This document shows positions 32,917 through 45,273 of a stretch of 64,000 nucleotides of DNA, piece after piece (within the stretch, counting starts at the first letter, position 1; every line of letters begins with the position of its first letter). Source of the stretch: Ceratorhiza oryzae-sativae (lineage: Eukaryota > Basidiomycota > Agaricomycetes > Cantharellales > Ceratobasidiaceae); NCBI GenBank assembly GCA_030998015.1, contig JARWMV010000237.1:1426001-1490000 (forward strand), given 5' to 3'. A program made the position numbers and the translations under genes. The notes below the pieces were generated by a model. That model saw nothing but the letters and a program-made list of their open reading frames with translations. It had not been told where the DNA came from and searched no databases.

Positions 32917-33437
32917 TTAGAGCTTGAAATATGAGAGCAAGGTCCGGAAACCGTATTGATCGACATAGTTCACGACAGGCACACTCATAGTGAATACGCT
33001 ATGACCATACTGGATAGAAGGTGAAGGATAAATTGATGGAATTGCTACACTAATACGAACAATTACACTCTAGATGCATACCACCGGTCCATGTGATGGT
33101 TCACCGCTGTGTGTGAATTCTGAACAATGCATCAATCAAGTCAGATCGCACCAAAGGATGTGCAAATCAATTTACGCTCACACCTAATGAAAGCGACTTG
33201 CGTGACAAGAATTCGGTTTTCGATTTGAGCCACTGTTTGTGTCGGGTTTCGAAGCGCCTCGTTAATATCCTGGACGGATTGGAGAATGTATCTGGTCTGG
33301 TCGCCAGTGGCAATAGCAGGATGAGCACCAAGTCCTGTACACTCTGGCAAATTACGTTTGAATAGAGAATGGAAGTCAAAAATAATTTACACCCATTCAC
33401 CCAGTGAGGTGGCTTCAAGGTCGATTGACTGAGCCAT
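32917..33437 (-). CDS. Small hypothetical protein
   Basis: Exons (minus) 33437-33393, 33343-33184, 33119-33085 and 33009-32917 join in phase to 110 residues. All introns are GT-AG and about 50-75 nt. The protein starts MAQSIDLEATSLGEW, continues with a hydrophobic stretch (DLVLILLLPLATRP), then a basic helix (RRFETRHKQWLKSKTEF), and ends YGFRTLLSYFKL. I do not recognise it. The model rests on clean splicing through four exons, not on homology. A rival frame through the second exon (CTGLGAHPAIATGDQTRY) is possible, but its next exon meets a stop. Confidence 0.42.
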
Positions 33438-33780
33438 GGAAATTTTACGTTAAAACACGCATTCACATCATGTGAAGGACTTTCAATACAGTGAAGCAGC
33501 AAGAGAAGAATGTCGCTTATGCGGAAGCGACAGGCGCTTGTGATTAGTTACACCTATTTGGTATACCTGTCCCGCACTGCTTTTGGAATCAACTACCTCC
33601 AAGTCTATTTCGACGTTGCGATTTCGACATCTTTCCATACCTATCGGCTATTGGTTTTCATTGGAACAATATTGCATGGAATGATATCCACGCACATCAA
33701 AGAAACCAGGCGACCCTAATCCAATATTTTAGCTCTTTCCCCGGCATCGACCTTTGCACTTGCAACCTTCACGGTAGACC
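33438..33780. other. Intergenic between divergent genes
   Basis: The gene at 33437 (minus) and the gene at 33781 (plus) diverge from this stretch. A 69-codon frame (33510-33719) is hydrophobic but unsupported. It may hold both promoters. Confidence 0.4.
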
Positions 33781-35527
33781 ATGAAACAAGAGCATCCAAA
33801 ATGGGGCCCAGACTTCAATAGCTACTTCGATAAAATAGACGACAGACTAGAAAAAGCTCTGGACGATTACACCGCATCGAGGGAAACCACTAGTATCGCC
33901 CACAATGGGCTCATTCCATTATCTGTGCTGGAGACTATGCTAATCGTGGGCGAAAATATGCACAAACTTGGATATCAACACGGCAATCGGTCGTTGCCGG
34001 TTCTTTTGCATACGATTCGGCGGTACCTAGAGTTAAACAATGGTGGCGTAGGAGTAAGCTTTCGTGGTTGATTCAGATGGCACGCAAGCATTGATTTATT
34101 CCTGCCAAGATATTTGATTATTACTATGGCTACCTGTGCATGAGGCACCTTATGCGCACCATTTGTATCGGCACCTTGATACAAAACGACTGCTTCGAGG
34201 ATTTTCTCAACCAGCTTAATCCTGATCTACTTGCGCTGGAGGTTTCTAGTGAACTAGCGGATTATGCATTTGACATGATGACACAAGCACTTTTTCTAAA
34301 CGATCCTCCGTATATTGCAATATACCTAGGTCTCAGCACTCCTAAGAGCACCGAAGCCTTTTCTTGCGTTGGGGGGCTCAGCTTTGATGATGCCGAGTTC
34401 TTGATGATGACAATCTGGAATAATCGGCGCCAGTTAATTCTACTTCTCAGCCACGGAATGCTGCCGGAATTTGCCACCCTTTTGTTCACCTTGTACGGAA
34501 TGACGATGTTTTCGAGAACTCCCAAGTAGGTGGAATCACGCGGGTGTCGAGACTTGCTTCGAATCACACTTTTGATTCACTCAGGCATTCGAAAAAATGG
34601 GCCCACCTTCAGGACCTGATCCTTCGGGCGTATCTAGTTGGGGGAAATGAAGAACGCGAGACGTATCGTCAAATGTCGCTCTTCGCCTATTTCGAGACTG
34701 AGAAATATAAAATAACCCTGGATCCAAGTACGGATGAGGAGGGCGCGCGAGAGGTGATTGAAGCGTATATTGATATATTCCGCTTCAACTCGCTACGGAA
34801 TCCAGAAAGCCCGCTAGCGCCAATCATGCTTCTTGATATCTCCAATATTCTCTTCCAATTCGTGGACAGTTTCATCACTCCCCAGCTGGAAGATTACATC
34901 CCGGGGGTTGCGGAGGGAGGTCTGACAAGAATCTGGATGGAAATCGATCGTGAAAAGGACGAGCCGCTATCGGAAGCTCGTCGAGGGTTTCTCCGTCGGT
35001 ATACTAGCGATATATTCCGATATCTATCGTAAGCTTGGTCCGAGTTTGCGCTTGCAACAATTTTGACTGCTCTTACTAGTGACATGGCAGGCCGCATTCA
35101 AACGCAAAAAATAGAACAAGCCTTTTCAGATATGTTTTCAAAACAGATATTTTTGGCCTTGTTGGCAGAGTGCTTCTTATGATTACCCGAGAAGGCACGC
35201 TTTCCCGTTGCTGGTTTCTGAGCGAGGGCTGACCACCTTGCAGGCCGCAACCCGGGAGACTGGGATTACCTGCGAGAAGGTTTTGGATACTTGCGCGATT
35301 CAATGGCAAGGGGGATCCCTATCTCCAAGGAGCTGGCGCATTCAAACGTCGCCGACTGGATCAAAGTGCATGATCAACTCGAGATGTTGAGTACGGGAAC
35401 GATACCAAATAAACTACCGAAACGACGTCTTATCGAGGCCACGACGAGCTGGGCTGTATTTGTCCCGGCGCCAAATGAGGTGTCCCGGGCGAGCTGTGCT
35501 CCAACCCTCGATGTGCGATTCCGTTAA
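33781..35527 (+). CDS. Hypothetical alpha-helical protein, function unknown
   Basis: Exons 33781-34053, 34110-34525, 34585-35028, 35091-35194 and 35244-35527 give 506 residues, all phases consistent. The last intron (35195-35243, 49 nt) requires a GC donor (GCACGC). With GT donors only, the frame cannot be continued into the clearly coding last exon (NPGDWDYLREGFGYLRDSM). At 35029-35090 the downstream acceptor GGCAG is used rather than the nearer CTAG, since the nearer one leads to an early stop. The protein looks soluble and helical (FLNQLNPDLLALEVSSELADYAFDMM cut in places by short loops). No domain was recognised. Start codon by first ATG. Confidence 0.62.
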
Positions 35528-38347
35528 GCCTTATACGACCACCAGGTACGAATCATGCATGCGGGAGATGCTTCGAGGCGACGTATTGTAACAAGAGGTG
35601 TCACGGATGTACGTGAATATATGTCTCATTCTAGGCTCGTTGGGTTTGCTGAAACTGTTTTGGATTCAAGTCATTGGCAAGCTTGTGGTTCTGATCGCCA
35701 TGCGTTCAAGTGTGATTCCGGCATCATTTTCGGACCCAAATAATATAACCGGCCCCCTCGTTGTAAAAAATGTGCATTCCTTGAATATAGTAATCCATCT
35801 TCTCTTTGTACCAGCTGTGTCCTTGGGAACAGAGACGGCATTCACATCAACACGAGGTCAAGTGACCACCCAGGGTTGTGTATATGCCGCCGCAATATGC
35901 GATACGAAGGAAGATGTAAAGGGGTAATCAATAACTATACGCTTGTGATTCCTTTTCCTGAAGATCTCCATAGTCATTAGAAGGTCAGTTTTATTGGAGT
36001 AGTTCTTAGCCGCATGGGTGGTTTCATATGGGAGGGTGACCTGGCGCTTCGTGCATCGCCTATCACTTGAAACGAGTCATTTTAAGTCACTCTAAGTAAT
36101 GCACCAACTCGATCTATTCAATACGTAGAATACATGTAGTGAAAAGCCGGTCGTGAATTCTGGCAACGAGCTGCGTTGGCTAATCTTGCGTTGGGTTCTT
36201 GTCTGCGACGGATCCGGTCAGGAACGCAGTTTCACAAAAGCAAGTAAATTCCAGCACATAGAGCCAGTTGCCTCTGGAACCACGCAGCAGTTTTCCATTC
36301 AAGCCCATGTAGTTGTATGCATGTCTTGGATTGTCACTAAAGCATTCAATGAGAGGCTCTGCCAGTGAATCGAGGTTGCTATCTCGGTGGTGGCATGTAT
36401 ACCCAATTTTTTTTTGAATGAGCAAGATAAAGGCGATGTTGGAATGAAGGCGCCATCAATGCGGGCGAGAGAGTAATGTAGTGTGATACAGGGATGATAC
36501 AGACGTCTCATGCTGCGGGGGAATGCCGGGGAAAAGGCAAGCGACCACTGTCCCCCAGAACTGGCGAGGGAGTGACCCGCTGTGACTGCCTTGGCATACA
36601 GGGCGAGGTCCGGGGCCGGCGCAGGGCCGGCGCAGGGACCGAACCGATTCGGCGGGATGACATCACTCGAGGCGGTGGGCGTCACTTGAGCTAGATTGAC
36701 AGGTAGCGACCAATGTGGGATCCAATCAAGACGCCGGCGCGTCGAGAAGGGAGTCTTGTTGATTGATTGCATCGCCCGAACGGGTAGCTTGCGCCGTGTC
36801 GGGGCTTGTGTACAGAATCGCCTCAGCGGTATCAGACGTCATGCAGACTCCGAGAGGGAGAGGGGGCGAATTTTCCCGAGCGACCCAGACTTGGAGTCAA
36901 CTGCGGGGGGACCAGCGCCAGCCAGCTCAGATCACTCACCAGCGGATATGGGATAGGTTGAGTCAACCTGCGGTGGTCATGTCGGTGCCAAGACCCCGCC
37001 GAGATCAGACTTGGAGCCCAGCCGTAGCGTGCCGGCCGGGGCGTCTCAGTTGGACCAGGTGGACGCTGAGGCACACATGCGGGGACGGGCCTGGCTGTGG
37101 CTGTGGCTCGTTGGCGCACACGTCGGGGCTTCTGTACCTGGGCGCTCGGGGGGCGGGGCCGGTCTCAAACCAAGGTGGTGATTGGTATCAGCGCTCGGCT
37201 ATTGTGGCTGCCGTGTAGCGAGTGGTCCGTAGGGAGAAAGGAGCAAGCGTGGCATGAGTCTGCGGCGTTGGTTCCCTGAGGTAAAGTAGGCCATGGTTTA
37301 CGCAACCAGTGTGCAGTCATACGATGATACTGGTCACTTCAGATAGGAGTGTTCCAGATGAAATTACAGCCCAAAGTCCACGTCACCAGAGGGTAGCATG
37401 GGAGCGACGATGTGAGTACGCCAAGCCCGCCCGGCGACGGACTCGTCGGGGTGCCTTTGATTACAACGAAATACAGCAGATTATGCCGAGGAGTCGGTCT
37501 CTTGGTGGGCGCTGCGAGCATGGACCGGTGTGTGCGCCGGGCTTGGCAACCGCTAGCATGAGAACCGGCGTTTGGCCGATGGAGCTCTTCAGGCTAGTGC
37601 CGGGCTCGAACAAAACGCGAAATTGAGGCATATATTCGATCATGAGAACGAGCAGGTGGCTCAATCAGACGTGTGCACAAGTGATCTGGGGCGCTGGGGC
37701 ACGCGACCGGACATGAGATGAGCCATCAGGTTGAAGTGCCGGGCCTGTGTGGGGTTCGCTAATGTTTGATCCCGACCACCACATCAGATTTCGAAGACGC
37801 GATGGATATGCCGATGATGTCGCTCATTTGCTGTGTCCTAGGTATACGAAGGCATAGAGCGATTGAGCGTCTTCGGGTGACCTCGTCCTGGGGCGTACGC
37901 CTAGGTACTTTGCTCAAACTCGCCGAGAGTCTTCCGTAAACAGCCTGGACTCTGAGATGTTGTCTCAATGAAACGAGACGAACCTCGCTGTCGTTCGAAA
38001 GTCAAAACACGACCGATGCGGCTCCAAGCGACATCGATTCCGGCCATCAAGAATCCCATTTGGCCGCTGTTGCCCGGGCGCCAGGGGCGACACACCGACC
38101 TCATGGGATTTTGGGCGCGCGGCCAGAACAGTGGGACACTGCGCGCAGCGCGGGCCCGTCTCGTTTGGCGCTCACCTCGCCCAACCACCGCCCCCACCGA
38201 CCGCAGTATTCCCTCATCAGGTCGCTCGCCACACAGTCCGACCACCGTTCTCTTGGCGGGGAGAACGTACAAAAGCGCGGTGTGCAGGATGCCAACTCCA
38301 GCACCGGTCTTCCGCTTCTCTTCTCCTACTCTATAATATCCTCCACC
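35528..38347. other. Long intergenic region, outer part of the inverted duplication
   Basis: No gene is supported. Frames at 35598-35927, 36299-36772 and 37309-37626 lack domains. From about 36560 onward the sequence is an inverted, diverged copy of 48004-49830. A small GC-rich tandem (GGGCCGGCGCA twice) lies at about 36612-36640. Confidence 0.5.
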
Positions 38348-41083
38348 ATGGCTCTTCGCAGCCTTCCTCTGCTTCTCGTAGGGGCTCTGCTCCCCCTCGC
38401 TCATGCCGCCACCCGCAAAGTCAATCTCGTCGTGCGTACTTTACTCTCCTACCCGTTTACACGCCCAGTCTGATAACATCCCCGGCAGGTCTCGTACGGC
38501 ACGACCAACCAGGACGGCGTGGTCAAGCCTTCCTGGCTCATCAACGGCCAAACCCCCGGACCTCATCTAGAATGGGACGAGGGCGACACCATCCTGGCCA
38601 ACGTCACCAACAAAGGCCCGGAGGCGATAGCCATGCACTGGCACGGGTGAGTGGCGCGCGCGCGTGCGTTGTCAATATCCCACGGGCTGGTTCTGAGACG
38701 CCGTCGATGGCAGGTTGCAGCAGATCGGCACGCCTTGGTCGGACGGAGTGCCCGGGTTGTCGCAGTATCCGATCCCCGTGAACGGAAATTTCCTCTACAA
38801 CTTTACGCTCGGCGAATCTGGATTGCAATGTGAGTAGAGTCTCCAAGGAGAGCACGCGCGCCGGGATACTGACGCTTTCGCTCGACGCTAGGGTACCACT
38901 CGCACTACGTAAGTCGATGGGGTATGGGCTATATGCGGTGTTTCAAACTAACCACGGCCGACGCAGAAAATGCAACTCGACGATGGGCTCAAGGGAACCA
39001 TCTACATCCGTCCGAACCCGAAAAAGCCCAAGCCGTTCACCCAGATCAGCAATAACACCGCTGTGCTGAACACCCTCAAGAGGCTCGAGAACAACGCGCA
39101 TCTGCTCAACGTCTACGACTACAAGCACTACACATCCACGCACTGGGAGGAAGAGTGGGAACGAACCGACATCGAGCAGCTGTGCATCGACAACATCATC
39201 AGTGAGTCTCATTCGTGAGCCGTCGGCTGTGCGGCGCTGACCAAGGGGGTTACAGCCAGCGGCAAGGGACAAGTGATGTGTCCCGACATGGATCTGATCA
39301 ACTCGCTCGCCATGCCCGAGCAGAAGCCGTTGACGAAGAAAGGGTGAGACACAGAAGCATCGCCGGGTTCGGCGTGCTTGGTCTTTGTCTCGCAGCTGCT
39401 GACAACGACACCGTCCCTCCAGATGCATGCACCCGAACAACACGATCATGTTCCCGTACCCGGGTTCCAAGCCGGACACGGTCAGCCCGGAGATGTGGTA
39501 CAACTGCACGAACACGGCCACGCCGTTCCAGGTGTACGTGGTCAAAGGATCCGACGGATGGGCCGCGTTCAACTTGCTGGTGAGTCCATCGCATGTGCAT
39601 CCCGTCCGTACAGCGCCTGATGGGTGGCTGGCTGGATACAGAACAGCGGGGCTCTCTGGGACCTGCGCGTGTCGATCGACTCGCACACGATGTACTACTG
39701 TGAGTGGTCTACGTTGCCGATCCGTTCGGCTCGCTAGACTAAATGATCTATGCTGCAGACGCGGCCGACGGACACTACACCAACGTGCAAACGGCGACGT
39801 CGATCCTGATCCCGATCGGCGAGCGCTACCAGTTCTTCGTCAAGCTCGACCAGACCCCGGGCGACTACCTGATCCGCACGTCGGCCGTCGTGTTGCCGCA
39901 GCTGATCACCGGCTACGCGATCATGTCGTACAACACCCCGACGAGCACGCCGACCAAGCTGCCGACAGCCAAGAAGCCCGTGAGTAGAGACGCTGGATGT
40001 GTGCTCGCGCTGGACGCTGACGCTGACGCGACGACGGATACAGTGGGTCAACTATGCAGGCAGTCTCATCAACGGCGGGTCGGACCTGGTGATGAACAAG
40101 CTGTCGCCGTACCCAGCGCTCCCTCCTCCCCAAGGCAAGGCCGACAGGACGTATGTTCTGAACGTGACGCGTACGGAAGAGTTCTCCTGGGTGCTCAACG
40201 GTACGCCTCGGTTCTCTCATTCTTCTCTCTCTCTCTTCTTCTTTTCTGATTACACGTTCTGACGCTTCACGGATGCAGGCAAAAAGTGGACTCCTCCTCC
40301 GGACAACTTCACTCCTCTTCTCTTCGAGCCTAGCCAGATCTCCAGCCTCGATCCCGATCTCTACTTGTCCTACCCGCAAGGCAGCGTCGTCGACATGATC
40401 TTCCAGATCACCGCAGGCAACCCAGCCATGCACCCTCCTCATCCGGTTCGATCTCCGGGTTTCGTTCGTCCGTTCGTCCTCTGACGTTTCTATCCGCTCC
40501 TAGATGCACAAGCACGGTGTCAAGGCTTGGTTCCTCGGATCCGGCAGCGGCAAGTTCCCGTACGCGTCTATCCAGGACGCGGTGGACGCCGGATACCAGA
40601 GTATCAACCTCCAGAACCCGCCCTACCGCGATGACTTTGTTACGGTGAGCCTTTTGCGAGCTGTTTCGCCGAGACTCGACCTGAGGCTGACGCAATCTTG
40701 GTCTAGCCCGTGGCGATGACCGGCAGCGCCTGGGCGGCTATGCGTTTCCGAGCAGTGGACCCCGGTGCGAGCATTATGCATTGCCACATTGATGCTCATT
40801 TGGCGACAGGCATGGTTATCGGTCAGTCTGGCTTTGGTGTGACGATATATGCGGGGTGCTGATATTGATTACTTCTACAGTGTTGCTGGAAGGCGCGGAG
40901 AAGCTTGTTCCGGGCTATGTCCCCACCCAGTATCTGACCAAGAACAAGCCGTGAGCGGCCGTAGGCAGAAGCCCGATTGGACCGGCTCCCTACCGTCATA
41001 GAGGCCGGTGTATTGTTTGTTTTCCCGTTCTCGCCTTGCTTTGCTGTGTTTGTTCCATTTTGCTTTGGGGTCAATATAATTGG
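36560..41083. repeat. Inverted duplication, left arm
   Basis: Reverse complement of about 45274-49830. The inner border is sharp at TGGGTCAATATAATTG (about 41067-41083), matching CAATTATATTGACCCCA at about 45274-45290. Outer anchors include 36570-36610 with 49780-49820, 37390-37640 with 48780-48990, and 37765-37830 with 48545-48625. Coding part and introns are almost identical between arms. Outer flanks show many gaps and substitutions. Confidence 0.85.
38348..40954 (+). CDS. Laccase-like multicopper oxidase, copy A
   Basis: Secreted copper enzyme that oxidises phenols or similar substrates and reduces oxygen to water. Fourteen in-phase exons: 38348-38431, 38489-38646, 38714-38829, 38892-38908, 38967-39201, 39256-39343, 39423-39579, 39642-39699, 39759-39979, 40044-40200, 40279-40445, 40504-40644, 40707-40821, 40881-40954. 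They give 595 residues. A signal peptide ends near LPLAHA. Copper sites: HWHGLQQIGTPWSDG (L1), WYHSHY (L2), HPMHKHG (L3) and HCHIDAHLATGM (L4). The residue at the axial T1 position is Met, where most fungal laccases have Leu or Phe. That suggests a lower-potential enzyme nearer ascorbate-oxidase or pigment-type oxidases. There are many N-glycosylation sites. Exon 4 is only 17 nt. Its inverted twin lies at 45403-48001. Confidence 0.94.
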
Positions 41084-41216
41084 TTTTCTATATCAACGCC
41101 GGTTCGTGCCAAAGCCGTGATTCTTTAATTTGGTCAAAGCACAAATGATGTGTCAACTTTTTCTCGGCCAGCAATAAACAAAACGATGACCACATCATTC
41201 AGAGTGCTTCCGCAGT
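40955..41216. other. Laccase copy A 3' region and inner edge of the palindrome arm
   Basis: The 3' flank is shared with copy B up to about 41083, where the arm ends. The remaining 130 bp leads to the ABCC remnant. Possible polyadenylation-type AATATAA at 41074. Confidence 0.4.
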
Positions 41217-43137
41217 TCATTCGCACAAAGATTTGTACAACTCATCTCGCTGCTCGCTCGCATTAACCATCGTCTTGAATGGCCCCCACCATTTCTTCAA
41301 CAGGTTCCTTGGGCACCCGAACTCAACCACTCTCCCGGATTTCAACACCATTACCTGTATCTGCTACTTAGGCAAAACATAACAAGCTAGGCATTGATAA
41401 CGTGCCTTGTCTACATCTCGTACGGATTCCAATCCAGCCGCAAGGATGATAAGAGTTGAATGAGCGAGTCGGTTTTGGATTGTAGAGCGTATGGTCGACG
41501 CTTCCTCTGTAACATCCATGTGAGTAATGGCTGAAATATTGACTAGTGATATATGGAGACTATCACCTGCTTCCTCAAGAATGACCAACTTGCTCCGGCT
41601 GCACATAGTTCCAGTTATCCTCCCCCCCCCTTTCGTGCGCTATAGCTTACCAGATTATCGCTTTTGCTAGCAATACACGTCTCTTGTCAAACCCCATCAA
41701 TTCATCAAAGTCATGATCTAAATCCGCTTCTACTCCAAGAGAGCGTAAATTCTGTTGAAGAATGACGTCCTCATGAAAACCTTGAGGGTTCAGAACTTGG
41801 CGTACTGTGCCGGTAAGAATTCCAGGTTGTTCAGAGACCAAGGTCATATAGGTGCTAAAGGTACTATGTTCTATAGTATCTGCTGAAATACCACTAACAT
41901 AACAATGCAAATTGTCACATGGGCATGGCAGGTCAAAATATAAGAACCCACTCAAGGTATATTTTGCCAGTGATCGAAATCATCCTCATAAGTGCCAATG
42001 CCAGAGTCCGTTTTTCGCCTTACGGTCCAATTATAAAATAGCGGCAATAAAATCCAACTGGTACTCACTTGCGTTATTTCCTATCACGCAAACCCGCTCG
42101 CCAGCGTTGATAGTAAAGCTTGTTTTCCTCAAGAAATCTGGTTTATCAGAGGAACCTGATACCTCCAAATTCTTTGCCACAAGTCTTCCTGTTGCGAATC
42201 CAGTTGAACATATCGATTTGGCCTCTCGTTCTCGCATAGCGTAGGCACGCCAGATATTCAAAGGTATAACCACTGCCGCAAAAGCAAGCAGTACAATTCG
42301 ACCTAGCGTGATCCAGTCAAGTGGTGTATAAGTCGAGACCCACTCATGTTCCATGTAACCTTGTGAAGGAGGCCGGGTAAATATGTTGATCCGGATGATG
42401 TCACAGAGGTCAGCCATCATAGCCAGCAGTAGCAGGACCACCAAGAAAGAATCGACTGGTTCGTCGATCCCGTCAAAGCTAAAGCGCAGAACGGCTAAAC
42501 AGGTCGCATACACCTGAAATTCCAATTGGTCAACTGCCCTAAAAACCAGCCAAATGGAAAAGCTTTACACAGAACGAAATAACCGCAAAATGCGCCTTTT
42601 GCTGCGGGCTAACACAAATGTGTATGTGGAAATTTTCCCGTTCGTGTCCATGCCTCCCCTCGATCGACCTCCCCACGACCAACCTCCCCCCGACCGACCT
42701 CCACCCGATCGACCTCCCCCCGATCGACCTCCACCCGACCGACCTGACCCCGATCGACCGCCATACCCATATAGGGGCTCCGATACATCGTCTAGGGAAT
42801 GATGCTCGGTCGTGCCACCGGGTATAATCTTCTCACATCCATCGATCAAGGTATTGTCAATGATAGCGCCTACAACATACACTAAGAAGGTCACTGCCCT
42901 GAGAAACTCCCGCATCTTGACTTGGAAGTTAGGTCCAAGCCGGCGTGGAGTGAAATAAGGGAGTATGGACGAGTATGACCGGTAGTTAGCGTTTCTTATG
43001 GGAGCTAATAGGCGCAAGGCGGGTGAGTGCCTTCGAACAACGAGCGCCAGCATTGATGCAACTGCAAAAATAGCAGGGATAAAAAGCCCATAATGTGAGT
43101 TACGTTGTACAGGAGAGTCTTCTTGTGCGATCTCCAT
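41217..43137 (-). pseudogene. ABC transporter of ABCC/MRP type, internally deleted
   Basis: The minus strand shows an N-terminal region with membrane helices (from 43137, MEIAQEDSPVQRNSHYG, then AVTFLVYVVGAII; more helices near 42280-42520). It then runs straight into one nucleotide-binding domain: GRLVAKNLEVSG, AGERVCVIGNNAS, SEQPGILTGTVRQVL, SKLVILEEAGDSL, and a C-terminus VMVLKSGRVVEFGCPRNLLKK ending at 41217. That end is typical of the second ABCC nucleotide-binding domain, so the first transmembrane/nucleotide-binding half and the second transmembrane domain are missing. The Walker A motif has lost GKS after GNNAS, Walker B is degenerate, and the signature LSxGQ is replaced by LMGFDKRRV. 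Stops separate the segments. A 15-bp minisatellite expands one of them (42661-42764). Confidence 0.78.
42661..42764. repeat. 15-bp minisatellite inside the ABCC remnant
   Basis: About seven units of roughly GATCGACCTCCCCCC with C/A and T/C variants. On the minus strand each unit encodes five residues (GGRSG-like), giving a Gly/Arg/Ser run. It is in frame with the N-terminal piece of the ABCC remnant. Confidence 0.85.
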
Positions 43138-45273
43138 GCTATACAGGTGAAGGTGCGGCTCTGCTGAGACAATGGCAACTACAGAAGCACGCTTGGTTAA
43201 TGGATTCCGTCATGTTTAGCATCCAACCATGTGAATTAAATAGGGACTGACAGTGCAGCTATAATTATATGTTGTCGTTCGATCTTTAAGATTTGAAAGG
43301 CAGTAATGTGCGCGTCCACAAGAGTCTGGGGGGAACGTAAACTTCACAGCGATGGTCGGCTGCTGGCCCGCGTCCCCCATTGCAATGGTGCCTTGCAAGA
43401 TAGACGCACATGACCTAATAGGGCGATCAGGAAGATTGTACCGCCGGAGCTGACGCTCTAACGCCGTTCTCCCCTAACGCAACAGCTTAAGTGAATTGGG
43501 CACATCTCATTTGTAGATAATATCCACGTCCACAAGTGTCCCTACGCAGCATGGGCCTCGCAAAAAACCGTTTCAAGGGCCGTATTATCGTCCGAACTTG
43601 CGGCCTATGGGGGCTATTTGGGCTCTCTGCCTGTCATGTTGAGGCGATGCAAGCGCTCCTCGATCATGATTAGTTCCAGTGCGCGCAGTATTATAGCCCC
43701 ACAAAATGCGCCCACAGCGCCATGTGGGGTTCATAGAACCGAGCAAGGTTGACAAGTAGGGGAGTCGCAGATATTTAGTTTTGGAAGATGGGATGACTTT
43801 TCTTTCGTACCTTGGTTTCCTTTGACTACCACAAATACACGCTTACAAAGCTTATTCGCGGTACCTTATATCAATATCGTTCCCTGGTGCTGCTTTCCCT
43901 CCCCCTCCCAGCCACAACAGTACCAAGACCTTCAGTGAAACGTTGCTCCCAATTACCATCAATTATCCACCCTATACTTGTTCTCACTCTGGATGTGGCT
44001 GCTTCTTCTATTTCTGTAACTGTTTAGGTTCGTAGCTCATGTCACCCTGGCAGCCCTTCAACCCCAACTGATTCCTCGTTTAGTAAATTGTATCCATGAG
44101 GTGTCTCGTGTGTTCCCCCAGCAGCACCAACAGACGGACAGGGTGAGAACGCGTCCCACAAACTCCGTCTTGTCGCTGTCCGACGTGTTTGAGTGTATGC
44201 AATTCATAAGGAATTGGGTCATGGCTTCATAGGGTCGGTGTGGGCGTTTGACCGTGTTCGTCTTTTCGAGCCAGTGAAGATGGGTCGCCAGAAGGAAATG
44301 CCTCATAAAACATCCCTCTTCGAGACTGCGGCTGGAATGGTTCCAGGTCTAGTGTTCATCGAGTGGTCTCACAAACACTACTCGCTGGGATTTGGCTACC
44401 CATTGCCTCAACTCCTCCAGTATGTGCGAAGTGTAGAATACAAATATCAATATATCGAATGTACCAGAATACTCTGGCAATCGCATGATCCGTGTGGTAC
44501 GACTCGCTTACTTGCTGTAACGTTCTACGGTGTACGAGAACAATTCTTAACGCGCATATAGGGACCGCTTTCCGGCTCCGTGGGTAGTATCTCATACAAA
44601 GTTAATATGTTGTCTTTTACTCGTCTTACACAAGGTGCACTACGCGCATTGACTGCGTGATCTTTAGCATCGATATCCACACGAAGCATGTATAGAAAAC
44701 GTTGAAGAAGGACCAAAGAGGTGCATTTAAAGGCGAATAAAACAGTGGGTCATGGGTAATTCAGGTCGCTGTTGGGAAACACGAGTAAGAAATATGAGAT
44801 GTCGCTGAGGATGGAGACTATGATATATTCGTTTACATTCAGTACACCGGAAAAGATCGGAACAGTTGCACCGAGACGCATCCTGGTGAAAACGATGATA
44901 AAAGGGATTTTTTCAAACGCAAGCGAGAGTTGAATGAAAGGTAGAAAGGCGATGAGAATCGCAAGCATTCTACCTATACGATACCGTGGCTACATGAAAT
45001 GTGTCGCATTAGTTCCACAGAGTGGTGCGACGGAGATACAGAATCTTATTACAGCAAAAAGGTCCAAACGCAGGGAGAATTCGGGAACACAGACATATGA
45101 GTTACTGGCGGTCGTCTGAGTCAGGGTGGGACTGCGGCGCGCGATCTCATGAGGAAGCGCGAAATTCTGCTGCCAAAACGTATGCAAGAAAGGTTTACGT
45201 GGCCCAGCAGCTCGATCTAGCGTTTGTTCAATGACTTGGGCACCGCTAGCACAATATGTTTGTAGGATTAAAT
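43138..45273. other. Spacer of the inverted duplication, no gene seen
   Basis: Upstream of the ABCC remnant. A Cys-containing minus frame near 43216-43398 might be a further 5' exon fragment, but I cannot place it. A 122-codon plus frame (44193-44561) has no recognised domain. No RNA gene was seen. Confidence 0.45.

Noticed and set aside
33167..33343. Frame CTGLGAHPAIATGDQTRY as the true reading of the second exon
   Set aside because: It looks protein-like, but its continuation into the next exon meets TGA. The other frame joins four exons to a clean stop. This remains uncertain.
35598..35927. 109-codon hydrophobic frame after the gene ending at 35527
   Set aside because: No splice or domain support and no partner elsewhere in the window.
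38943..39686. 247-codon antisense frame in laccase A, also at 46669-47412
   Set aside because: Antisense shadow of exons 5-8. It spans introns and has no domain.
39427..39987. Arg-rich 186-codon frame overlapping the laccase, and its twin at 46368-46928
   Set aside because: They are off-frame readings of GC-rich laccase exons and introns. Duplication explains their apparent conservation.
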